A stretch of DNA of 64,000 nucleotides. It comes from Humulus lupulus (Eukaryota > Streptophyta > Magnoliopsida > Rosales > Cannabaceae). Position 1 is the first letter of the stretch. The number at the start of each line of letters is the position of its first letter. The position numbers and the translations under genes are program-made. Shown here one piece after another: positions 10,931 to 23,413 of the stretch. The DNA lies in the NCBI RefSeq assembly GCF_963169125.1, contig NC_084796.1:91434888-91498887 (forward strand), given 5' to 3'. The notes under the pieces are model-generated. The model made no database searches. It was not told the origin of the DNA and saw nothing but the letters and a program-made list of their open reading frames with translations.

Positions 10931-11164
10931 ACGGGAAGGATCACGTGTAAAAGGCCCTTGGGAGACCCTCCACTCGAAATGTGAAACGACGGCTGGACAG
11001 TAGGCTAGGACATTTAATGCGGTTCTCGTAGAGTGTACCGTCGCCACCCACGGCGTTCCACGTATCAGACGCATGCGAAAAGCATGGAATGCGAAGGGTT
11101 GTGGGAGAAGTCTAAAAGCCCCTACTGTGGTCTCCCATATCTGACGTCATGGACCACGAGCAGG

Positions 11165-11179
11165 AGCTTGGGGGGCAGG
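11165..11179 (+). other. Polypurine tract of the Tat-type element
   Basis: AGCTTGGGGGGCAGG lies directly before the TGTACG start of the 3' LTR. This is the expected position for the plus-strand primer. Confidence 0.75.
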
Positions 11180-11956
11180 TGTACGCCCTGGTTTTCCCAC
11201 GGGCTGTTTAGCAGGACGAGCCTCGGACTAAACATGATTTAGCCCGAGGCTCCCACAGGCCAGAGGCTCTATTTTCAGGACGGGCCCTTTCTAACGCGAG
11301 GGGGATCCTGTTTCCAGCTCCCTCTTGTTGCACCAGGAGCTGGGAACAACATCCGGCGACCACTGACGGATCAGCTCGGGTTATGGATTGCTCCGGTAGC
11401 GAGCTTCTCAGGAAGCTCTGACCCTATGGGAAGTCAACACGCAAGATAAACGTGCATAATCCTGCCATCACGTGTCCGATATCCCCCTGACTTCTCGGAC
11501 ACACAGCAGGAACGTACGTATTCAGACACCCACGGACGGGTTGGGCCGTGCGGCCCATTATCTCCTTCCATACTGATTAGACCACACTTGTGTGTCAGGT
11601 TTAGGAATTAATCATGAATATCACAGACTTGATATGACAAATGGTAAGGTCACGGGATGACCTCCCTACCAACTTCCAGGTGCCTTCTCCTATAAATATG
11701 GAGACCCTGGGAGTTGATAGGGGTTGGAAAAATAGTCTTGTAAGAACTATATACTTTGTAAACCAATTACCCAGAAAAGATCAATAATATTGACTAGTGG
11801 AGTAGAAGGATTTGAACCTTCGAACCACTTAAAAACGTGTCTGGAGTCACCTAGTTCTTTCCACAAAGATTTCATATCTGTGACGGTTCAACTTTTAAGT
11901 ACTAATCTCTTTCTCTTCTTCTCTTAATTATCTGTTGCAGAAGAACCGCGTCAACA
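11180..11956 (+). repeat. 3' LTR of the Tat-type element (777 bp)
   Basis: Begins TGTACG and ends CAACA (TG...CA). A TATA box, TATAAATA, is at 11691-11698. The last 207 bp match the start of the window. Confidence 0.92.
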
Positions 11957-12074
11957 CCTTATTACTTAGAGAGCACTAATGTGGAGGCTGACACATAATC
12001 TAGGCATATTAGATTAGCACACTCTGGATTATGTGAGTGAGTTATCATAGAAATGTGTATGTACGAAGGGAGAC
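11957..12074 (+). pseudogene. Integrase-region fragment of an older Ty3 element
   Basis: This 118-bp piece lies between the Tat 3' LTR and the 5' LTR of the chromodomain element and ends in the GAGAC target duplication. Its last codons continue into 38254 onward as integrase sequence once one GAGAC copy is discounted. It is therefore the left half of the site hit by the 26-kb element. Confidence 0.7.
12070..12074 (+). repeat. Left target-site duplication GAGAC
   Basis: GAGAC immediately precedes the LTR start TGTAATG. The identical 5 bp follow the other LTR at 38249-38253. Confidence 0.93.
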
Positions 12075-14361
12075 TGTAATGCCCTGAATCCCTAATGCGG
12101 TTTAGTGGCTGGATTAGTAGGTTGGGAGGGCCATAACTGTTTAATTATGCCATTAAATGAATATATGCATGTTTATGTGAATTATATTATAATATGATGT
12201 TATATGCATGCATGTGGGTCCACATTTGAATATTATGATGTTTTGATACTTTGGCCCATTGAGGGTAAATTTGTGTATTTCGGTGCATATTGTGATTTTT
12301 GAATGAGATTCCATTGTTATAGAGATATATTCGAGCTATTCGACATGAGACGGTCCTATATAATGGATTAGAGGTTTTGTCATAACGGGGTCAAATGTTG
12401 GGTAATAAGAATGTTTATTTGATGATAAATTGGGAGTATTTGAGATCGGGATGAAATTCTAGAAGTTTTGACTATAATGTCCCCGGGGGTGTTTTTGGGA
12501 CCCCGAGCACTAGGTTTTATTTGAGGTTACTTAAGCTTGAAGTAGCTTGTCAGATAGAGCGCACGTTAGAAAACCTCTCGTTCTTCCCCATTAGCTCATT
12601 TTCACCATTTGAAGCATTTTCGAAGATATCTCGAGTTCTAGGAGTCAGAATCAAGCGAAGATCGAGGCATAGCGATCCTAGGAAATATTAGAAGCTTCTT
12701 GACCGAAGGATTTGATGAGGAACAACCTAATTGAAGGTAATCTAAGTTTTAAGTTTTTAGTTTTTAGACTTTCTAAGCTTAGAATTGGCTTTTGTGAATT
12801 GTTGAGCTTTTGGTTTGATTGAAACTTGGGTTTTGATGGTTTTGGAGCATTGGGAAGCTTGGGAACTTTGATTTGATGATTTGGTGATGTTTAGGCATGA
12901 TTTTGGAGGCTTTGGGATGTTGGAGAACGAGTTTCGGCGTGTTCTAGGTTGGGCGTCGTGGCCCTTGTTCTTGGAGAGTCGTGGCCCTAGCTCGAAGAAG
13001 CAGGTGGAAGGATTTGTGCTTGCTGGGCGCCACATCCCTTGCTTTAGTGGTGGCTGGGGGCCGCGGCCCAAGGTGCCAGGGCCACAGCCCTTGAGCAGGG
13101 TTGAGCCCGTTTGAGTGTTTTGGCCCCGGGAAAATAGTTTTAGGCCTCGGGATTGTTCCTACTACTTGGATTAGTTTAGATTGATGTCTCGGAGGCTAGA
13201 TATTGGTTTGGAAACCCTTGATTATCATTTTATTGATGGTGTCCCATATTTGGTTATGATTAGGTGACCGCTAAAGGACTAAAAGCTAGACCGTTCTCAA
13301 GGGTCATTCTTCTATTCATTCTAGCTCGAATCAGAGGTAAGAAAATTGCACCCCAAATGTGACATGCATGATTATTCTTGAGGCATGTTGATTGTGTAAA
13401 TGTGGACATGGATTGATTATTGAATGCTTAGAAGATCTTGCTCACTTGTGCATGGTACTGACTCATTAGTCAGAATTGGCAAAGGTATCAGTATCAACTG
13501 TGAAGCTGTGACTCATTAGTCAGGTTCGGCAGTGGTACTAGGCACTGGTCACATGGTGCTGACTCATAAGTCAGGTCGGCCTTAGCGTATTCAACGCAAG
13601 CCAATAAAGATTAGATCTAATCGATATCTGCATTGGATGATTCAAAGAGTATTAATGCCGGACCAACCTCAAGTTCGATGAATATTATAAGCGTTTGTGT
13701 GACTTACCTATGAGTCACTCATCTGTTAAGTTAGAGACTTACCTATCAGTCTCTCGTCTGTTTAAGGCTGGTGGCTTACCTAGTAGCCACTCTTCTGTTT
13801 AAATTAGTGACTTGCTTGTCAGTCACCCAGTATGGTTTTTCTAGAACCTTAAGTGATATTCACTCATCTTTTTAAGAGCTAAAAGCTCTGTGTGATTATA
13901 ATGATAATCCTTTGATAATGTTTATATACAATACTGTGTTTTCCTGCGGGGCTTTGGCTCATGGGTGCTACGTGGAGTAGGTAAAGGGAAAGAAAATCTC
14001 ACCCAGCCTTGAGTGGAGAGCTTAGGTGGTGATGTGTACATATGCGTCCGCTTGACCACCACGGCCAAGGAGTTCTCAGAGGAACTAGGGGGTTTACCCT
14101 ATTTTTGCCGCTTAGGTCGGCGGGTTTGTAATTTTGAAACAGTAATGACCTTTTTGAGTTGTAAATAACTTGTAAATGTTCTTGTGTGCCCATGAACAGT
14201 TTTATGTATTAAATAAAGCATATCCTTACCGTTTTGTTTGTTTTTCACCTTAGCCTGTTAATGACACTTAAAACATGTTTTTAACCAAAGGACTCGGGTA
14301 GCGGGTCAAATTTCCAGTTCACCGTTCACCATAACGGTTTTGGGGTAACATGGGCGTTACA
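12075..14361 (+). repeat. 5' LTR of the chromodomain Ty3 element
   Basis: Begins TGTAATGCCC and ends GCGTTACA. It matches 35963-38248 along its whole length with scattered substitutions. Small open frames inside are not conserved genes. Confidence 0.93.
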
Positions 14362-14364
14362 ACT

Positions 14365-14376
14365 TGGTATCAGAGC
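14365..14376 (+). other. Primer binding site, tRNA-iMet type
   Basis: TGGTATCAGAGC starts four bases after the LTR. This is the standard plant initiator-methionine tRNA primer sequence. Confidence 0.9.
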
Positions 14377-14806
14377 ATGCCAAGGTTAAGGTTCCTATAG
14401 ACTGGCTAGGCATGTATACACATCACTGAAGTCAAGCTCGACTCATGGTTTGGTAACTATTTATGTAGTTATATGTATAACTGCTTAAATATAGTATATA
14501 TGCTTTACCTGTATGCATGAGACACTATGTTAAACCTGTGCCCTGAAATATGATATCCTCAGCAACTGTGTGCTAATTAGTACTGAAATTGCTGGAACAT
14601 ACTCATCAATATTGTTGGTTATGAATTTTTATGCGATACATGCTGAGTGCTAAATGCTATAAACATGTATCTGCCTGTATAATTGTATGACTGTAGAATA
14701 TGATAATTGTCTGCTTGTTCTTGGACCGTAAGGCGGCAAGAGATTTAGTTATTACTACCTGATTGGCCGTATTGATCAATGTTTCAACAAGGTATAACAT
14801 ATAAGA

Positions 14807-15589
14807 ATGAATCCAGGACTGACCGATACATCAGCTGGCCAAAGTGATCAGGGCCAAAATAATAATAATAGCCAGGGTCAAGAGAATGACCAATCACAGA
14901 TTCCACAGCCAACTCCTGAAAACTGGCAGCAGTTGTTTAATGAGTTGCAGGCAACAGTGTTGAAACAGGGAGAAAAGCTTCGTCTCCTAAGACAACAGCA
15001 AGTGCCTGCAGTGGCCAGTGTATCAGAGGCACCTCCTGTGTCGGTGCCAGTAGCAGAGCAGCTGCCTGAGGTTGGTAATAAATGGGAGCCTCTCTATGAA
15101 AGATTCAGGAAGCAACAACCTCCTGTTTTTTAGGGCAGTGCAGATCCTACCAAGGCAAAACAATGGATGAGTATGATTACCACTATCCTTAACTTTATGA
15201 GGGTAACTGGTAATGAGAGGGTGGCTTGTGCCACTTATATGTTTCAGGAGGATGCCCGAATTTGGTGGGAAATGATTACCCAGACCAAGAATGTAAATTC
15301 CCTGAGTTGGGAAGAGTTTCAAACTCTGTTCAACGAGAAATATTATAATGATGCTATCAGGGCAGCTAAAGCTGAGGAGTTTATTAGGCTACTTCAGGGA
15401 AGTTTGTCAGTCACTGAGTATGCCTTAAAATTTGATCGTTTGGCAAAGTTTGCCATGGTGCTGGTGCCCACTGATGGGACTAGGAGGGAGAGATTTCTTC
15501 AGGGGCTACAGCCCAGATTAGCCTGTGATGTACGTATCACCACTGTAGCTGGGGTCACTACCTATGCACAGGTGGTTGAGAAGGCACTC
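14807..15589 (+). pseudogene. Gag, N-terminal and core part, of the chromodomain Ty3 element
   Basis: Frame from the ATG at 14807 through a Gln/Asn-rich N-terminus into a retrotransposon gag core (DPTKAKQW near 15150 through FIRLLQG and FLQGLQPR to about 15580). A premature TAG at 15131 splits it. The frame is cut at 15589 by a solo LTR and resumes at 19299 without a shift. Gag would form the particle shell. Confidence 0.9.
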
Positions 15590-18500
15590 TATAGTGCACC
15601 AAATTTTTTTTTTAGATTATTTAAATTTTGTGTTTTATTTTATTTAAATGTTAAGTGTGATGAATTGTTTTATTTAAATGTTGTTTATTTTATTTAGTTG
15701 TTGTTTGTTTTATTTGATTTAATTGTTAGAATTGTTTGGTATAATCTTTTGCATTTAAATTGTTAATTGTTTGTTTGGTTATTTATTTTAATAAGTGAAT
15801 AATTGTGTAACATGTTTATTTTACTATTAGAGTTACATTTTATATAAGTGTGACAATTGATGTGATTATGTGGGATTTGGTTGAATGCACTAAGGTGCAT
15901 GGTAGATAGTGATGCACCCTAGTGTTTTAGTGTGTGCAAGTATATGGTAATAGGGTGCACATGTGTAGATTTTCTACACATTTTATGATTGCCATTTATT
16001 TGATATTTTTGGGTAGTTTTATTTTAATTGATAGGAAAATAAATAAATAAAATTCTAAAGGGGCAAGTAAGTGGACGTGTGGTGTAGTGGGAAATGGAGT
16101 GATATTTTTCCATTATTTTTCTATTATGGGTATTATGGGTAAGAGAATTTGACCATTTTAATTCAAATAAATCAATCTTTATTATAAAGGATTTTAGGCT
16201 TTATTGGATGAGTTAATTAGGGAAATTGCCATCTTTTTAGTAATGGCTTTATGGGGAAAATGGGGATTAAAAAGGGGATATGAAGAAGATGGGCCATTTG
16301 GTCGTGAGCTAGAGAGAGAGGCGTGCTAGAGAGAAGGAAGGGCTGCCATATTTTCTATAGAGAAGAAGAAGAAGAATAAGGGTTCAAGCTAGGGTAAGGT
16401 TTTTGGTTGTTTTCCTTATGATTAATCTAGTATTTTGTTTGGGTTGTCTCTAACCTTGTTCATCTTCTTCTCCATCTTATTATTAAAAATATACAACCCC
16501 TAGGGTTTGAGCAAGGAGATTATTGGACTTTTGATTGAATTGGATTCTTGATTTTCTATCAAGAAGTGGTATTGAAATCCCTCCCTAAATTTTGTGATTA
16601 TTGGTTTTGATAAATAAATTATTAGAGGGATTATGGTTAAAGGGGATTTATGTTTTGGGTAGGAAAAATAGGTAATTTGTGTTCTTGATATCTTGTTGAT
16701 AAAAGTTGTTTGATTTGCATGAAGGGTATCATGGTTTAATGTATAAAAGGGTTTTGATGTTGATTTTCTATGTATTATGATTAGTGGTAATTATGAATGC
16801 CAATATGGGGTTTCGGCCTAGGCATACCTAAGGATCATCTTGATATTTTGTTTGATGTTGTATGAATTTCAATATATTAGATCTATGTTTTAGGACCTAT
16901 GTAATATGAGTAAAATGATAATTGGCAATCTTGATATTCGAATCCATGAAATTTTGATAGGATGCATGTGATTTTGTGAATGAATAAATTATAAGATGCA
17001 TGAAAATAATGATAGAAACATGTTAGGTTAATATAAAGGCATATGTGAATATGGTGTTTATGAAATTAATGTATGTTATTGCCATTGTTATTTTTGTTGG
17101 ATTTCATGTGTAGATTCAATGGAATACAAAAATGGGTTTTATAAGATTTCATGTGAATATGTTAGTAATATTCTTAGAATTATGTATATAATAAGAGCAT
17201 GATGAGATTTTGGGCATGTATGATTTTATGTGAAATTTTGAGATAAAAGATGAATTTCATGAGAAATTAAGCTTGCTGTTTTTTTGTAAATAATTGGGTA
17301 AAAGTTTGATAAAAAAAAAATGATTTGCATGCATAAGTAATGTCCTTGATGTTATGTTATTTTTATGAAATTAAAAAGGGTATTTTAAGTCCCAATAAAA
17401 TGATATTTTACTCAAATAAATTCCTACAGAATTTTTATTGTATTTTTAGAAAAATATGAGGTTTTAAATTGAATATGGTGATTTTCAAAGATAAAAATGG
17501 TTGCTGGAATTTTTGTAAAAAAAATGTGAAGTGTGTTTCACTAAAATAGATTTGATGAGTTTTTGAAATAAAATTATTATCCTAAGTTATGGTAATATTA
17601 AAAATGGTATTTTAATATGGTATGAATGCATATTTTGATAAGTTATGATTTTCTTTATTTTGATTGAGAAAAAAATATTTAGATTCTATTTATTTGTGAT
17701 TTTTAAAGAAATTAATAGTGGCTGAAAGTTTGGTTTAAAGGTTAAAAATGATTATTTAATTGTCACATATGGATTTATGTTACATAAAACTAAGTCTTAA
17801 ATAATTTAAATAAAAATATATTTTTCACACACTTAAAAATATATTTTTCTCACATCATTTATGTAACACAATTAACCAATGTTAAAATTTATTTTTCTAA
17901 ATAAACATATTAAACATGGGTATTTTAATTAATTCCAAGCTTTTTGTTAATTCTTTGTAATTTGAGATTAAGAAATGAAATTATCACATATTTTATTTTT
18001 AAGCTAAATCAAATTATTTTATAAAATAAAATGATGTTTTGAGAAATTTAATCAACCTAGAAATTTTAAGAAAAATAAAGCATGTTATATGTCTATTAAT
18101 TTTAAAACGATAAAAGTAAGAAATGTAGAATTATCGTTTTTAAAACGTCTCAATTACGCAATGTTCCCACGTACGCATGTTACATGCGAATCCACTTTTA
18201 CGTCCAAAATTATGTTCATTATTGAACTATGTGGTTTTTATAGCAAGATCATGCATGTAAAATAGGTCAAATGAGCATTATTCTTTTATGGCTTTATGTG
18301 TAGTTAAGAATAATTGCATGTGTGTAACTATTATTATGTGTGCATGGCCCATGCACACATGAGTTGTATGGAAGGGAAATATAGTAATTTTATGAACTTA
18401 AGAAATGTTGTTTTGGTTATGGTATAGGCTCGTTGAGAGGTTGTGAAATTTCTTAGCTCGGACCTGAGGTAAGGAAGTTAGATAGATTCTATGATTTTAT

Positions 18501-19293
18501 GCTATGAATGGTAAGACTGTTGTATGAATGAATTGTTATGAATTATGAATGCCATAATGTGATGATATGTTGGCTTGTATGAATATGATATGTTTATGGA
18601 TGTTAGCGTGATGAACGCGACACATCAAACGAGTTACTAAGGATATAAAGACGTAACTCTTAGGGCGGACGCGCCGAGGTTATTCAAGGACCAGAGACTC
18701 TTGTTTACCTCATAGGGTGACATGGACAACTAGCGGGCCATGCTCATCATGTATGTTGTATGAATGTGATATGATGATATGTTACGATTACGTTATGATA
18801 TGCTATGATGATATGTTACGATAATGTTATGATATGCCATGATGTTTTAGATGAACGTTAGTGTTTTTATTTGTTGTATCCTTACTTGCTTATTGTTTGT
18901 ACTTCCTTACTGGGCTTTTAGCTCACCCCCTTACTTTCCTTCCAGGTAGCAAATAGGATATTCTTTATGGCACGCGTGGTGACGTGAAGAGTTCTATCGT
19001 CGTGGGGTGTATGGCATGGGGCATCCTCTGGACGGAAAAATGATCATCTTAGAACGCCATTTAAATTATGTTATGTTTTAAGAGACTTTCCAAATTACCA
19101 GTGGGACTTAGTTATTTAAATTTTTGTTTCTTTTGAACGTTGCATAAAAATTCAAGTTTTCTTTTAAAACTAATGGCGCCAACTTGCATGGTTTTAAGCA
19201 AGTCCGAACAGAGACCTTGATAATGAGTGGTATTCTTTTATAAACAATGTTATGTGAATGTTTTATAAGTATTAGTCTAGGGTGTTCCTTACA
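15590..19293 (+). mobile_element. Solo LTR of a long-LTR retrotransposon (3704 bp)
   Basis: The insert begins TATAGTGCACC and ends TTCCTTACA, flanked by CACTC at 15585-15589 and 19294-19298. It is AT-rich and has no coding frame or internal domain. The first dinucleotide, TA, would be a decayed TG. A passage near 18900 (ends of LTR U3/R type, with GCTCACCC and CCAGGTAGC) resembles the layout of long Ty3 chromovirus LTRs. Best read as an LTR left by recombination. A non-autonomous element without genes is the alternative. Confidence 0.7.
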
Positions 19294-20791
19294 CACTCAC
19301 AGCTGAGAGTGCAGAGAACAAGATTTGGCGTGACAGTGCAGTCATAAGGGATTTTAGGAGGACAGGTCCTCCAATTGTGGGTTCTGGTATGGGTGTAGGC
19401 CCCAGTGATCAGAAGAGGAAGGTTTCCGACACCTTCCCAGTTCCAGGTCCTGATAGGCGGCCCTGTGGTATTACAATGGGTCGTCCATGGGGTAGTGAAA
19501 CCTGGAAGCCTCGTCCCGAATGCCTTAGATGCAAGAGGTGTCATTTGGGAGAGTGTAGGGAAAAGGCCTGCTACTTGTGTAAGAAAAGAAGAACCCAGGA
19601 AGGTGGACAGCTCGGCCCCAGCTCAAGTGTTCACATTGACACAAGCAGAAGCTGAGGCTTCTCCCTCGGTTGTTACAGGTCAGCTTCTTAGTGCTGGAAC
19701 CCCTTATAATGTATTGATTGATTCTGGTGCTACACACTCTTTTGTTGCTAGTAGTGTTATTGATAGACTGTGTAGACCTTGTGATTTTTATGCTGTGGGG
19801 TTTGGTACTTTGTTACCCACTGGAAAGTTAGTGGTATGCAGGAGATGGGTCAGATCTTTGCCAGTGATGGTGGAGGGCAGAGAGTTATCAGTGGACTTGA
19901 TAGAGTTGGTTATGACTGACTTTGACATGATATTGGGTATGGATTGGTTGGCAAAGTATGGGGCAACTATTGATTGCAGAAGGAAGATGGTCACCTTTGA
20001 GCCTGAAGGTGAGGATCCTTTTGTGTTTGTTGGTGTTGTGCATGGACCTCGCATTCCTATGATTTCTGTGTTGAGGGCTAGGGATTTATTGCAAAGAGGT
20101 TGCATTGGATTCTTAGCCAGTGTGGTTGATACCACTCAGGTCATGCCAGTGAGACCAGAGGATACTAGACTTGTATGTGAGTTCCTGGATGTGTTTCCAG
20201 AAGATTTGTCAGGGTTGCCACCACACAGGGAAATTGAGTTTTTTATAGAACTGGCACCAGGGACGGAGCCAGTGTCTAGAGTGCCTTATAGAATGGCCCC
20301 AGCTGAGTTGAAAGAATTAAAAGTACAGTTGCAAGAGCTGTTAGATTTGGGTTTTATCAGACCTAGTTTCTCACCCTGGGGTGCGCCAGTTCTATTTGTA
20401 AAGAAGAAGGATGGTTCTCTGAGAATGTGTATTGATTACAGAGAACTGAATAAGTTGACAATTAAGAATAAGTATCCTTTGCCAAGGATAGATGATATGT
20501 TCGATCAATTGCAAGGTAAGAGGGTATTCTCAAAGATCGACCTTCGTTCTGGTTATCATCAGTTAAGGGTCAAGGAAGGAGATATACCGAAGACAACTTT
20601 TCGTACCAGGTATGAGCATTATGAGTTTTTAGTCACGTCATTTGGATTGACTAATGCCCTTGCTGCTTTTATGGATCTGATGAACAGAGTGTTCAAGGAT
20701 TATTTGGACCAGTTTGTGATCGTCTTCATCGATGATATTCTGGTATATTCTCAGACTGAGTCAAAGCATGAGAAGCATTTATGGTTGGTTC
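19294..20791 (+). pseudogene. Gag C-terminus, protease and reverse transcriptase (first part) of the chromodomain Ty3 element
   Basis: Gag continues in frame to a Cys/His cluster (C-X2-C-X2-CH, near 19530). A shift near 19595 moves the reading to the pol frame. Protease has DSGATHSF near 19720. Reverse transcriptase runs from about 20270, with [15 protein letters not shown] near 20370 and the active site FIDDIL near 20730. Substitutions are seen at otherwise conserved positions ([12 protein letters not shown]). The frame has no stop before the 20792 insertion and continues at 33668. Confidence 0.9.
20787..20791 (+). repeat. Target-site duplication GGTTC, left copy
   Basis: GGTTC precedes the TGTTAGAG end of the composite. 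The same 5 bp follow its other end at 33664-33668. Removing the composite plus one copy restores the pol frame. Confidence 0.93.
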
Positions 20792-21811
20792 TGTTAGAGA
20801 ATATATATTATTGCTCAATGGAAATATGGAAAAACCAAATATACAACTCTATGCAAAAATACAATGGACAAGATAATATTGATTAAATAAGTATTACAAC
20901 TCAATTGCTCAAAATACAAGTAAATCAAAAGATGTAGAAGAAGAAGATTACAAACTCAATACTATAACAATACAAGTAAATAAGAAGAACAAAAGAATGA
21001 AAACACAAACTAACTCTCACACAACCAAAGTGTAGAGTAGTGGGGATCACCAACTTGAACAAGGTTCAAGACCTTTGTCCAAAAGCTTATTTTCCCTTAT
21101 TCTCTAAGCACTAAGGGATCTCTCTAGGAAATAGCTCTCTGGAATTATCAAGCCTTTTGGTGTATTTTTCAGCCAAGTGCTTTGTGGATGAAAAATGGTG
21201 TGTCTTACAAGTGAGCATTAGGCTCCTATTTATAGAGTTTGAGATACCCCTTTGAATTTCAAATTCCACCAACCCCCATGGCTGTTACCAATGTTTAATT
21301 GGATGTTTTATGGAATTAAAATAGAGATTTGGGAGTTACTTGGCTGTTGGAAACGTTCAAAATTGGATAAAAACCGAAATTCAAAGAAACTGTCAGCCAC
21401 TAGGGCCGCGGCGCTCGTTCCAGGCGCCGCGGCGCTCGTTCCAGGCGCCGCGGCGCTCAGTCAATTTCAGCAACGAATTTTTCAGTTTTTTCCAAAACGT
21501 TCCAATTTATTCCCTCTTGATTTTGTAACTTCCATTTACAATATGGGAGTTAAAATCACATCTCTATAAGCCATTTCTCATATGGCTTTATGAAATCCAA
21601 TCTCAAAATATGTAACATATAATATACACATTATTGGGTAATATTTGGGAGTTACAAATTTGTAACTGATTTTGTAACTCCAAAATATGTCACATTTGGA
21701 CACACACATGTGTCCAATTTTGTGACTCTCAATAATATGTTACAAGATGTGACAAATCACATTTTGTCACATTATTTAATCTAATATTATATTATATGAA
21801 ATAATATAACA
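20792..21811 (-). repeat. Copia-type LTR copy 1 (3' LTR of the unit)
   Basis: On the plus strand it begins TGTTAGAG and ends AATATAACA. The minus-strand TATAAATA (21234-21227) and the minus-strand polypurine tract beside it show the orientation. A GC-rich repeat (GCGCTCGTTCCAGGCGCC) occurs three times near 21410-21460, but only twice in the other two LTR copies. Confidence 0.9.
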
Positions 21812-21822
21812 TTCCCCTACTA
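21812..21822 (-). other. Polypurine tract (minus strand) of the copia-type unit
   Basis: Read on the minus strand the tract is TAGTAGGGGAA and directly abuts the LTR start TGTTATAT. It marks copy 1 as the 3' LTR. Confidence 0.75.
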
Positions 21823-23413
21823 GATTAAATAATCACTTTTTGTAACACTTATTTAATCAATCAAACATTATATTAAAATATAATATTCCCCCACTTGATT
21901 AAATAATCACTCTCTATAGAAACCTTTGCATTGGTGCATAAAGTAAAATGTCTTTCGACTTGAATTTTACCTTAGTGTAATTATCACAAAGTTTGTTGAA
22001 ATTTTGGTTGCCGAAGCATTGAACCACTATCCCTTGATAACAAACCGGTGATAACACACACACCTTTGCTGTGTTCACTTGAGACCTCAATGTCTCGCTT
22101 TTGCACCATTAATGGCCATGTGCACATTCCATTCATAGACTTTTCTTGAGAATGACTCCCAATTCTCATGAGGGGCGGCACCACCCCTAGGTCTATATAG
22201 GTAGAACTCTTACAGTATTTTGTTACCCTAAAATACTTGTCTTTTTAAGACTAAGTTCTATTAAAAAAAACTTTTCGGTTTTAACCCTCATTTTGGTAAC
22301 ACACTAGTACTCATATCTCAGATGGGACAAAATTTGAGTACTACTATCTATTCACTTGATTGACTTGTTATTACCTATTGAACCTAGTACTAGTTTGGAG
22401 ACTAGTATTAAGATAGGTTACCATCAACCGTGAATCTCTTTAGGGAGTCTATGTCCCACCCCTTGAGATGTAGAAAAGATTCCATTTGAATCGTTTCTTT
22501 TCTCATGTATGCATACTTAGACACTCTCATTATTTTATTCAAACTTTGTTGCTAGCCATAGTTTGATTAAAATAGTTACCCCTTTAAAATAGTGATTTTG
22601 ACCATAGTCAACACCCCCACTATTTTATAGTTTTATATCCAAGATAAACATTTTCCTTGAATATTAATTCTAGAAACCTCTTTGTTTCTAAAATTCTCCT
22701 TTATGTTTTAAGTTGATTCCTTCTTGAATCAAAATATTACAAACAGTAACTTTAGACACCAAGCATGTCTAGATTTATCCATTCTATACACATAGCTAAT
22801 GTGATTTAGAATGTGGAATTCCAAATCACCTATTTGATAGAATGACCAAATTAATCAATTAATAATAAATTGATTAACTTTGGAGCATCACCCCCACATT
22901 TTTCACATAATGATAATAAAATATCACTTTAAAATAGAAATCTCTTCATTTCTAATAAGTCATTTATCCTTCAAGATAAATCTAGACCTATGATTCTCAA
23001 AGTTCATCATGAGTCCTTAAGCTTCATGATAAACACTCAATAGATCAAGATAAAAAACCTCAATGTTTATCTTGATTCATTTACTTGCTAAAGCAAAGCA
23101 CACTTATTTGAAAGTAACTTTCACTTGGTTGCTTTCTTTTATATATTTCACAAAATAAAATGTGAACACAAGTGTAATGTGAGAATTTCTCAAACAAATA
23201 ATCACATTATGAAATAGTAGGTCTACACACTTACCTATTATTTTAACAAGTTCATTTTGGAACTTTGTTAATGTCTCACACAAATGTCTCATAGCAAAAT
23301 AAAGAATCATCATAGAATAATACTTTAATTTTATTGATAGCTTTCAAGAGTACAAGCTTTATTACAAAATAACAATTTTTTTTCTTTTCAATAAGGCACA
23401 TAACACATGGTAA
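21823..23413 (-). other. Non-coding interior of the copia-type unit
   Basis: 1.6 kb between gag and the 3' LTR where pol would normally lie. I find no protease, integrase, reverse transcriptase or RNase H motif on either strand. The unit is therefore gag-only and non-autonomous. Confidence 0.6.

Larger units (their letters stand above)
1..11956 (+). mobile_element. Tat-type Ty3 LTR retrotransposon, nearly complete (5' end cut by window)
   Basis: Order seen: partial 5' LTR (1-207), primer site (211-229), gag-pol (263-6589), tandem array (6718-7395), antisense spliced gene (7547-10205), polypurine tract, 3' LTR (11180-11956). The 207 bp shared by both LTRs differ at three positions, which suggests a fairly recent insertion. 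A second, archaeal-type RNase H after reverse transcriptase and an antisense accessory gene are traits of the Tat lineage. The target duplication cannot be tested because the left end lies outside the window. Immediately right is old Ty3 sequence, so the element is probably nested in it. Confidence 0.93.

Noticed and set aside
12757..13071. Minus-strand frame in the Ty3 LTR, with a counterpart at 36687-36959
   Set aside because: The two LTR copies differ in frame length and sequence, and no domain is present. A chance frame in non-coding LTR.
21252..21569. Open frame of about 105 codons inside the copia-type LTR, repeated at 24782 and 33125
   Set aside because: It recurs only because the LTR recurs. 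It varies with the GC-rich repeat number, reads against the LTR promoter, and has no family.
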